Made by a program: the position numbers and the translations under genes. A stretch of DNA of 64,000 bases from contig CP048838.1 of NCBI GenBank assembly GCA_012317185.1, forward strand, positions 1,240,001 to 1,304,000, written 5' to 3'. The notes beneath the pieces are model-generated. The model had not been told where the DNA came from. It ran no database searches and worked only from the letters and a program-made list of their open reading frames with translations. Below, piece after piece: positions 1-6,344 of this stretch; position 1 is the stretch's first letter; each line of letters starts with the position of its first letter. The DNA comes from [Clostridium] innocuum (GTDB taxonomy: Bacteria > Bacillota_I > Bacilli_A > Erysipelotrichales > Erysipelotrichaceae).

Positions 1-516
1 CTTGTTTTTCATAGACTGGTGTAGCCTCTGTTCGGTACGGGAGGAAATCCGATCGATTTGGCGCAGATAAATCAGGAAACGCTGAGATATACGAAGCAGC
101 AGCAACAATAGAAAACGGGTTTTCATATCGGTATTCATACCCTTGATTCTACCGTTTGCCATATCCTCGATGCTTAGATTCTCATACAGGGAAATCGTAA
201 TCACATAGCCCTTCATGATAACAACACCCAGTGGCAGCGTGGTATACAGCAGGGTATTTTCATCCAGATTGTCATCTTCCTCTGCACTCGGGTAATCGAC
301 AATCACCAGGGTCTGGTTTTCATCATCGTCATAATCGATATGGGAGCTTTCCTCTTCATCCAGTGAAGATTTGATAAACTCCGGCAGCACGCCGATTTTA
401 TTTGTCAGGAAATCAATATCTTCCTGTGTAGGCGCAACAGCGCTGATCCAGCAGCCTGGTTCCGGCTGTTCCAGTTTTTTTGTGACAGTTCCATATGTCT
501 TGTAAAATTCCAACAT
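1..516 (-). CDS. CorA-like magnesium/divalent cation transporter, N-terminal part (runs off left edge)
   Basis: The minus strand is open from the ATG at 514-516 to the left edge, giving 172 residues of the N-terminal cytoplasmic domain. It starts MLEFYKTYGTVTKKLEQPEP and contains the CorA-like stretch TQEDIDFLTNKIGVLPEFIK, an acidic segment, and then a long helix rich in Leu and Arg ending QRLHQSMKNK. The C-terminal membrane helices and the expected GMN motif lie outside the window, so the call rests on the N-terminal domain only. CorA proteins are pentameric inner-membrane channels for Mg2+ or related cations. The start is supported by AAGAAGGAGG eight bases upstream. The 5' leader holds a mutually exclusive hairpin pair, described separately. 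Confidence 0.75.
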   Translation of the reverse strand, partial: MLEFYKTYGTVTKKLEQPEPGCWISAVAPTQEDIDFLTNKIGVLPEFIKSSLDEEESSHIDYDDDENQTLVIVDYPSAEEDDNLDENTLLYTTLPLGVVIMKGYVITISLYENLSIEDMANGRIKGMNTDMKTRFLLLLLLRISQRFLIYLRQIDRISSRTEQRLHQSMKNK

Positions 517-524
517 AAAAAAGA

Positions 525-562
525 CCTCCTTCTTACAGGAGGGATGTAGATACGCCTCCTGT
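525..562 (-). promoter_or_regulatory. Possible translational switch in the corA-like leader
   Basis: Reading the minus strand, ACAGGAGG (562-555) is followed after 12 bases by its perfect complement CCTCCTGT (542-535), and then by the Shine-Dalgarno AAGAAGGAGG (534-525). CCTCCT can pair either with the upstream AGGAGG or, through a 6-base loop, with the Shine-Dalgarno AGGAGG. One fold exposes the ribosome site and the other hides it. The pairing is seen in the sequence; a regulatory role is inference. Confidence 0.4.
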
Positions 563-741
563 ATTTTGATTTATACAACTTCGATATGGACTTTCGGGCT
601 CAGGAGACATACAAACACCTTCTTTCTCAACTTAGCTATTATAACATAAAAATAGAATTGTGGGAGTGTGTGCGGGAAGGAAAAATCAGAAATTTGGCAG
701 AAATATGGTACAATAGGGATAAATGAGGAGATGAATGGGAT

Positions 742-1650
742 ATGAAGGTTCGATTTTATGATTCTGTACAGGATGTAAAGCTGAGGTTTGCCGTGATTGC
801 TGTGTGGTGCAGGAGTGGATGGCTGTTTGTACGCCACAGGGAACGTGATACATGGGAGCTGCCCGGGGGACATCGGGAAGCGGGGGAAAGCATTGATGCC
901 TGTGCCCAAAGAGAGCTGCTTGAGGAAACGGGAATCGCAGATGCCCGTATGAAGCGTATCTGTGTGTATTCGGTTGAAGGCAAAACACGGGTGAATGAAA
1001 CAGGTGAGGAAAGCTTCGGCATGCTGTATCAGGCAGAGGCTTCCTCCTTCAAAGAGCTGCCGCAGAGTGAAATTGCGGAGGTAAGGTGCATGACTGCGCT
1101 CCCAGAGGCCTTGACATATCCGGCAATTCAGCCGCTCCTTTTTCATATGGCTATAAAAAGCTGTCTTCGATATGAGCTTTTTGACGGCTGTAATCCCGAT
1201 GACTCGCGTGCAGTATTAAAGCAGCTTCCGGAATGGTTTGGTCTACCGGATGCTTTGGAGGAATATGTACAGAAAAGCAGGGAGATGAAAACCGTCGGCT
1301 GTTATTTCAAGAATTACATGGTTGGCTTTCTGTCACTAAAAAAGACCAGTCCAAAGGCGATGGAGGTTTATGTTATGGGTATTCTTCCGCAGCTGCATCG
1401 TATGGGAATCGGTACGAGACTGATGCGGATGGCAGAACAGGAGGTAGAAAAAGCGGCAATGCAGTATCTGCAGGTGAAAACATTATCTCCTAAGGTGCAG
1501 GATCCCGATTATTTGAAAACCTACGCCTTTTATGAAAGAATGGGGTTCTGTCCGCTGGAGGTGCTGCCATTGTGGGATGAATGGAATCCGTGTCAGCTCA
1601 TGGTGAAGTACATTGCGATGAAGCAGCAGCCTGCTTTGTGTAAGCCTTGA
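742..1650 (+). CDS. Nudix hydrolase fused to GNAT acetyltransferase
   Basis: A 302-residue two-domain protein. Residues about 14-130 form a Nudix domain with a complete Nudix box at 42-65 (GGHREAGES through RELLEETGI), which binds the metal and hydrolyses nucleoside diphosphate-X compounds. Residues about 180-290 form a GNAT fold with the acetyl-CoA loop QLHRMGIGTRL near 215 and the usual YAFYERMGF segment near the C terminus. The start follows GATGAGGAGATGAATGGGAT. The gene stands alone, with an inverted repeat downstream at 1751-1785. Substrates of both domains are unknown. The pairing could couple removal of a nucleotide-linked metabolite with its acetylation, but that is a guess. Confidence 0.85.
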   Translation: MKVRFYDSVQDVKLRFAVIAVWCRSGWLFVRHRERDTWELPGGHREAGESIDACAQRELLEETGIADARMKRICVYSVEGKTRVNETGEESFGMLYQAEASSFKELPQSEIAEVRCMTALPEALTYPAIQPLLFHMAIKSCLRYELFDGCNPDDSRAVLKQLPEWFGLPDALEEYVQKSREMKTVGCYFKNYMVGFLSLKKTSPKAMEVYVMGILPQLHRMGIGTRLMRMAEQEVEKAAMQYLQVKTLSPKVQDPDYLKTYAFYERMGFCPLEVLPLWDEWNPCQLMVKYIAMKQQPALCKP

Positions 1651-1750
1651 ACTGCTACAGTAATTTGATTGGTAGTTGTACAGACACGCATTAAGGTAGT
1701 ATATAAAAAGAATAGCGTATCATCCCTTCGTATGCATATCTATGTAATAA

Positions 1751-1785
1751 AAAAAATAGACGAAACAAGAAATCGCCTATTTTTT
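1751..1785. terminator. Bidirectional terminator between convergent genes
   Basis: AAAAAATAG followed by a loop and CTATTTTTT form a hairpin with A and T tracts on both sides, strengthened by an inner CG/CG pair. It lies between the ends of the plus-strand Nudix gene and the minus-strand DJ-1 gene, so it can serve both. Confidence 0.6.
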
Positions 1786-1826
1786 GCAGCTTTGCGCAGG
1801 TACAAGCTTTTTTAATCCGTAATATG

Positions 1827-2360
1827 TTAATAATAAATCGATGCCTTCACTTCCTCTACCTTTTTCCTTCCCTCCAGCTTTTCAATGATGGCGAAGGCAA
1901 AATCAATCACAGCGGCTGCACTTCTTCCGGTGATGATTGTTCCATCAATTACCGCATACTGATCCACATACGTTCCGCCGAAATCCTCATTCATACTTGT
2001 AAAACAGGTGTATTTTCTACCCTTGAGATAACCCTGTTTTCCTAGAATGGTCGGTGCTGCGCAGATTGCACTCACCAGCTTTCCCTGATCCATAAAATCC
2101 TTTAAAATGGAAAGCACACGTTCATCGGCTTCCAGCTTCTGATAATGCGGACCGCCCGGCAGAAACAGCATATCATAGTCTGCCGTATTCACATCCTTAA
2201 CATCTGCCAGATTGCTGATGGTAATATCAAAGCGTCCGGTTGCTGCTGTATGATCAATCGCATAGACATCAATCCTGATACCTGCTCTTCGAAGCAGTGC
2301 AATCGTACCGACAGCCTCCAGCTCTTCAAATCCATCCGTTACTATACACATAACATTCAT
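1827..2360 (-). CDS. DJ-1/PfpI family protein
   Basis: A 177-residue protein of the DJ-1/ThiJ/PfpI superfamily (class I glutamine amidotransferase fold). The expected acidic residue is in GFEELE near residues 10-14, and the nucleophile is Cys100 in AICAAP. Family members act as stress proteins, glyoxalases or deglycases, and the exact activity cannot be read here. I chose the ATG at 2360 because AAGGAGG lies just upstream (minus strand), whereas the longer reading frame to 2387 has no ribosome site. It is a single gene convergent with the Nudix gene. Confidence 0.85.
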   Translation of the reverse strand: MNVMCIVTDGFEELEAVGTIALLRRAGIRIDVYAIDHTAATGRFDITISNLADVKDVNTADYDMLFLPGGPHYQKLEADERVLSILKDFMDQGKLVSAICAAPTILGKQGYLKGRKYTCFTSMNEDFGGTYVDQYAVIDGTIITGRSAAAVIDFAFAIIEKLEGRKKVEEVKASIYY

Positions 2361-2472
2361 AATGCAAGACCTCCTTAACGACACCATTATATCACCTTTT
2401 TCCTGCTCACTTCCCTGTATTTCATTCTTTTTATAGAGGTATAAGAATATAGTATAACAGGAGTGTGAGGTT

Positions 2473-3819
2473 ATGGATAAACTGATGCTGATGAATGATC
2501 AACTCAATGCGGTTGTATGGGGGAAGTACATGATCTTTTTTTTATTGTTTACGGGCTTCTGGCTCATGCTGCGTACCAGATTCCTTCCCTTTACCCATGC
2601 ACGGCTGATTCTGCGTAAAACATTGGGCTCACTGGGAAAAGGTGATAAGGGGGATGGGGTTACTCCCTTTCAGGCTGTAGCGACCGCACTGGCTGGAACA
2701 CTGGGAGTCGGCAGTGTGGTGGGCGTTACCACGGCTTTGACGATGGGAGGGCCGGGTGCACTGCTGTGGATGTGCGTCAGTGCCATCTTTGGCATGATGA
2801 CCAAATATGCAGAGGTTGTGCTTGCCATCCATTATCGTACGAGGGAACGGGATGGCACCTTTATCGGCGGACCGATGACAACACTGGAGAACGGCTGCCA
2901 TATGGGCTTTCTCGGTATTTTGTTTGCCGTGCTTTGTATTTTTGCATCCTTTGGTATCGGGAATGTCACACCGGCAAATACGATTGCACATACGATCACA
3001 TCTTATATTTCCATACCTTCCTGGAGCATAGGTCTCATCATGGCGCTTTTTATTGCCTGGATCATATTCGGAAAGGGAAATCTTATCATGCGGTTTAATG
3101 AAATTACGATTCCTGTGATTTCCGTGCTTTATATTGCCGCGTGTCTGTATCTGATTGTATTGCATGCCGATGCGCTGCCGCAGGCACTGCGACTTGTATG
3201 GTATGATGCTATGCGTCCCATGGCCGGGGTTGGCGGTATCGGCGGCTTTGTCATCAGCCGGGCCATGCATTTCGGTATTTCCAGAGGCGTATTTTCCAAT
3301 GAAGCGGGGATGGGAAGCTCACCGATCTCCCATGCCTGCGTTTCTCATGCCAATGCAATCGAGCAGGGGTTCTGGGGAATCTTTGAGGTGTTCTTCGATA
3401 CGATTGTCGTCTGTACGATTACCGGTCTGATGATTTTGACCAGTGGACTGCTCGACAGCGGGATGGAGGGGGTGGCATTAACGGTTGCCTGCTTTACCTC
3501 CGGCTTCGGTCACCTCGGCGGTATCATATTTTCCTTTTCCATTGTTGCCTTTGCGATTCCCTCCATTCTCGGCTGGTATTATTATGCGCGGGAGTGTTTA
3601 CGGTATCTGTTTAAGGGAAAACTGATGCTGTATATCTATCAGGGGGTTTTTCTGGTACTGCTGGTTTTCGGAGCACAGCTGCAGCTGACATTCGTATGGG
3701 ATGTTGCGGATACGCTGAACGGACTCATGGCGATACCCAACCTGATTTCTCTGGTAATTTTATGCCGAGTTGTGGTAAAATTAACGAAAGAGTATTTGGA
3801 AGAACATGGGAGTGATTAG
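2473..3819 (+). CDS. AGCS family sodium:alanine/glycine symporter
   Basis: A 448-residue integral membrane protein with about ten hydrophobic segments. The AGCS signature region ALAGTLGVGSVVGVTTAL is near residues 76-93 and FSNEAGMGSSPI near 275-286, both typical of sodium- or proton-driven alanine/glycine transporters. The stop codon is directly followed by the glycerate kinase ATG with no gap, so the two genes are almost certainly co-transcribed and translationally coupled. A promoter-like TAGTATAACAG lies shortly upstream of the start. The pairing with glycerate kinase suggests the natural substrate might be serine or a related three-carbon compound, which is inference. Confidence 0.9.
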   Translation: MDKLMLMNDQLNAVVWGKYMIFFLLFTGFWLMLRTRFLPFTHARLILRKTLGSLGKGDKGDGVTPFQAVATALAGTLGVGSVVGVTTALTMGGPGALLWMCVSAIFGMMTKYAEVVLAIHYRTRERDGTFIGGPMTTLENGCHMGFLGILFAVLCIFASFGIGNVTPANTIAHTITSYISIPSWSIGLIMALFIAWIIFGKGNLIMRFNEITIPVISVLYIAACLYLIVLHADALPQALRLVWYDAMRPMAGVGGIGGFVISRAMHFGISRGVFSNEAGMGSSPISHACVSHANAIEQGFWGIFEVFFDTIVVCTITGLMILTSGLLDSGMEGVALTVACFTSGFGHLGGIIFSFSIVAFAIPSILGWYYYARECLRYLFKGKLMLYIYQGVFLVLLVFGAQLQLTFVWDVADTLNGLMAIPNLISLVILCRVVVKLTKEYLEEHGSD

Positions 3820-4974
3820 ATGAAGGTTGTAATTGCCTGTGATTCTTACAAGGGCTGTATGACTTCAAGAGAGGTTGCCGAACGTATTGAACTGGGGATT
3901 CGACAGGTGGATGATGCTGTTATCACAACATCCTATGTCATTGGTGACGGCGGGGAAGGGACAGTGGAGGCATTTCATGAAACCTGTCACGGAAGGAAAC
4001 AGCCGGTAAGTACCACGGATGCTTATGGAAAGAAAATCATAAGTGAGTACACGATCATTGAGAATGGTGAAACAGCAGTGATCGAGGTAGCAAATATCAT
4101 AGGATTAAATATGCATGAGCGGGATAAGCGGGCACCGTTTTTCGGCAGCAGCTACGGTGTAGGTACCGTTATGCTGGATGCGGCTGCACAGGGCTGCAGG
4201 AAAATTATCATCGGCTTGGGCGGAAGTGCAACCAATGACGGCGGAATGGGTCTTCTGCAGGCACTGGGGTGCCGGTTTTATGACAGCTGCCATAAATATC
4301 TTTCACCGCAGGCGATGAATCTGGAAAAGGTTCGCTATATTGATTTCAATCGGCTGAACAAGCTGGAGGGTATTGAACTGATTGCGGCCTGTGATGTGAA
4401 AAATCATCTGCTGGGAGAAAACGGGGCAACCTATGTATTCGGAAAACAGAAGGGTTTTTTCCCGAATCAGATTCGTAAAATCGATCTGGGAATGGAAAAT
4501 TTCCGCAATCAGGTGCGGCGGTATCTGCATGTGGATATTGATTCCTTTGACGGCGGAGGAGCGGCAGGGGGCATCGGTGCTGTTTTAATCGGTATCCTGC
4601 ATGCGAACATGATTTCCGGCATTGAACTGCTGCTATCCTTCAGTGACATGGAGGAGCAGGTGAAGGATTGTGATCTTGTGATTACAGGAGAAGGGCAAAG
4701 TGACCGTCAGACGATGTTTGGAAAGGTTCCGGTGGGAATCCTGAAGGTTGCCAACCGCCATCATAAGCCATGTATCTGTATCAGCGGTGCCTTGGGAATC
4801 GGATATCAGGAGCTTTATGATCTTGGATTTATCGGAATATACAGTATAGCGGATCGGGCTATGACGTTTCAGCAGGCTTTGGATAATGCTCCGGATAAGC
4901 TGACAGCCACCACCTATGGGGTAATGAAAACGGTTATGTATTACATGAATCGCATCAACGGGAACAGAGGATGA
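3820..4974 (+). CDS. Glycerate kinase, GlxK/GarK family
   Basis: 384 residues, the normal length for type I glycerate kinase, which phosphorylates D-glycerate with ATP to a phosphoglycerate that enters glycolysis. The N terminus MKVVIACDSYKGCMTSREVA is typical. Other family marks are VIGDGGEGTVEA near 40-51, GLGGSATNDGGMG near 131-143 and VITGEGQSDRQTMFGKVP near 287-304. It is the second gene of an operon with the AGCS symporter and begins one base after the symporter stop. A terminator stem overlaps its last codons. Confidence 0.93.
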   Translation: MKVVIACDSYKGCMTSREVAERIELGIRQVDDAVITTSYVIGDGGEGTVEAFHETCHGRKQPVSTTDAYGKKIISEYTIIENGETAVIEVANIIGLNMHERDKRAPFFGSSYGVGTVMLDAAAQGCRKIIIGLGGSATNDGGMGLLQALGCRFYDSCHKYLSPQAMNLEKVRYIDFNRLNKLEGIELIAACDVKNHLLGENGATYVFGKQKGFFPNQIRKIDLGMENFRNQVRRYLHVDIDSFDGGGAAGGIGAVLIGILHANMISGIELLLSFSDMEEQVKDCDLVITGEGQSDRQTMFGKVPVGILKVANRHHKPCICISGALGIGYQELYDLGFIGIYSIADRAMTFQQALDNAPDKLTATTYGVMKTVMYYMNRINGNRG

Positions 4975-4990
4975 TCTGTTCTTTTTTTTC
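4962..4990 (+). terminator. Rho-independent terminator of symporter-glycerate kinase operon
   Basis: GAACAGA (4962-4968) pairs with TCTGTTC (4975-4981) and is followed by eight T. The left arm lies inside the last codons of the kinase gene and the TGA stop is in the loop. Confidence 0.85.
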
Positions 4991-5162
4991 ACGGTCATAT
5001 AGTTCTGCGGTTTTGTAAAACAATGGAGTGTTCTTTCGTTTTTGAACCGGTATAGAATAAAGCATAAGCGAACAGGCTGTGAATCTGGCGGTTGTGCGTC
5101 TGTAATACATTGTGTCCGTTCGGCTTGCAGTCTTATGATTTTAAAAAGATTTTATTTTTCTA

Positions 5163-5214
5163 TTTACAAAATGCGGATTCTCACATATAATACATATGAA
5201 CAGATGTTCATATG
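5163..5214 (+). promoter_or_regulatory. Promoter and ArsR/SmtB-type operator
   Basis: TTTACA (5163-5168) and TATAAT (5186-5191) are separated by exactly 17 bases. Directly behind the -10 box is a perfect 10-2-10 inverted repeat, CATATGAACA (5193-5202) and TGTTCATATG (5205-5214). TGAACA/TGTTCA is the known core of ArsR/SmtB operators (SmtB, CadC, CzrA). Its place over the start of transcription fits repression that is relieved when metal binds the repressor encoded just downstream. Confidence 0.9.
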
Positions 5215-5236
5215 TTAAAGGAAATGAGGAAATCAA

Positions 5237-5596
5237 ATGATAAAGGAAGCTATGGAATGTGAAGTAACAGAGGTGCATACGGATACCGTTGCAAGATTAA
5301 AGGATACTCTGCTGAGTCAGGAACAGTTTCAGAATCTGGGTACCCTGTTTAAGATGTTTTCGGATCCGACAAGACTGAAAATACTGAGTGCGCTGTTTCA
5401 GGAAGAACTATGTGTATGTGATTTGTCGGAGCTGCTGGAAATGACACACTCCGCAGTTTCCCATCAGCTGAGCGTTCTTCGGCAGAATCGCCTGATAAAG
5501 TACCGCAGAAGCGGGAAAAATATTTACTATTCTCTGGATGATGAACATATTCAGCTCATATTTGATGCAGGTTTATCCCATATTATGGAGGGATGA
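5237..5596 (+). CDS. ArsR/SmtB family metal-sensing repressor (CadC-like)
   Basis: A 119-residue winged-helix repressor. ELCVCDLSELL at residues 57-67 gives Cys59 and Cys61, the alpha-3N metal site of CadC-type Cd/Pb sensors, with Cys8 near the N terminus as a possible third ligand. In the last helix Asp102, His104, His115 and Glu118 have the spacing of the alpha-5 zinc site of CzrA. So both classical sites may be present. The recognition helix is around THSAVSHQLSVL (70-81). It is the first gene of a cluster with a methyltransferase and a metal ATPase, behind a clear autoregulatory operator. Confidence 0.92.
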   Translation: MIKEAMECEVTEVHTDTVARLKDTLLSQEQFQNLGTLFKMFSDPTRLKILSALFQEELCVCDLSELLEMTHSAVSHQLSVLRQNRLIKYRRSGKNIYYSLDDEHIQLIFDAGLSHIMEG

Positions 5597-5597
5597 T

Positions 5598-6263
5598 ATG
5601 CTGTCGAAAAGGTTTTGTTTCAGGAAGGCACAGCCTATGACCTCTGGAATTCTGTATCCTTGCAGGGTAGTGTCGCAGTTTCGCAGGCCAACCGGCTTTG
5701 GCGGACGCTGTGCAACGCGAGTAATGAATATTATGAATCGCGCACAGTATAACCGGGTTTTAAAGGAACTGCCGCTGCAGGGACGTATTCTGGATATCGG
5801 CTTTGGAAACGGAAACATGCTGAAGCGAGTGTTGAAAAAGGGCTGCCGCAGTGTTTATGGGACGGAAATCAGTGAAAGCTGTATGACTGCGGTGGAATGG
5901 AAGCTGCTGCCAAGCCTGCAGCAGGGATATCTGAAGCTTGCTATGGGCAGTGCCGAATCCTTGCCATTTGCAGATGCCTGCATGGATACGGTATACAGCG
6001 TGAACACGATTTATTTCTGGGAATCACTGGACAAGGGGCTGTGTGAGATAGCACGTATACTCAAGCCGCAGGGTACGCTGCTTTTGGCCTTCTATGATAA
6101 GCGTTTTATGTCACGTCTTCCCCTACGTGAATACGGCTTTCAGCTATACGATCCAAAGGATGTGAAAGCGGCATTGAAGCATAACGGATATACGTCTATT
6201 GAGGTTTATGAAGTGAAAAAGGAAAAATCCTATTGTATTCGGGCAAAACGCGGGAATGTTTAG
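5598..6263 (+). CDS. Class I SAM-dependent methyltransferase
   Basis: 221 residues with the SAM-binding motif RILDIGFGNGNML near residues 62-74, an acidic residue after the second strand (VYGTEIS) and the post-motif region FADACMDTVYSVNTIYF, the usual methyltransferase 11 pattern. The substrate is unknown. I start it at the ATG of 5598 because ATGGAGGGATGAT provides a ribosome site and the start lies one base past the ArsR stop. A longer reading frame would run back into the arsR gene. Its position between a metal sensor and a metal pump is unusual and suggests it belongs to the same regulon. Confidence 0.85.
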   Translation: MLSKRFCFRKAQPMTSGILYPCRVVSQFRRPTGFGGRCATRVMNIMNRAQYNRVLKELPLQGRILDIGFGNGNMLKRVLKKGCRSVYGTEISESCMTAVEWKLLPSLQQGYLKLAMGSAESLPFADACMDTVYSVNTIYFWESLDKGLCEIARILKPQGTLLLAFYDKRFMSRLPLREYGFQLYDPKDVKAALKHNGYTSIEVYEVKKEKSYCIRAKRGNV

Positions 6264-6344
6264 GAACGTGGAGCATAAAGCTTTTGTACAATTTTATACA
6301 GAAGAGGCAATAACACAAGTAATTATAAGGTAAGGAGGCAGCAT

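Noticed and set aside
571..1146. Minus-strand frame of 191 codons
   Set aside because: It overlaps the Nudix-GNAT gene, which has clear domains. It has no start signal and unlikely composition.
2395..2472. Glycine riboswitch before the AGCS symporter
   Set aside because: The space is too short and the glycine aptamer core is not present.
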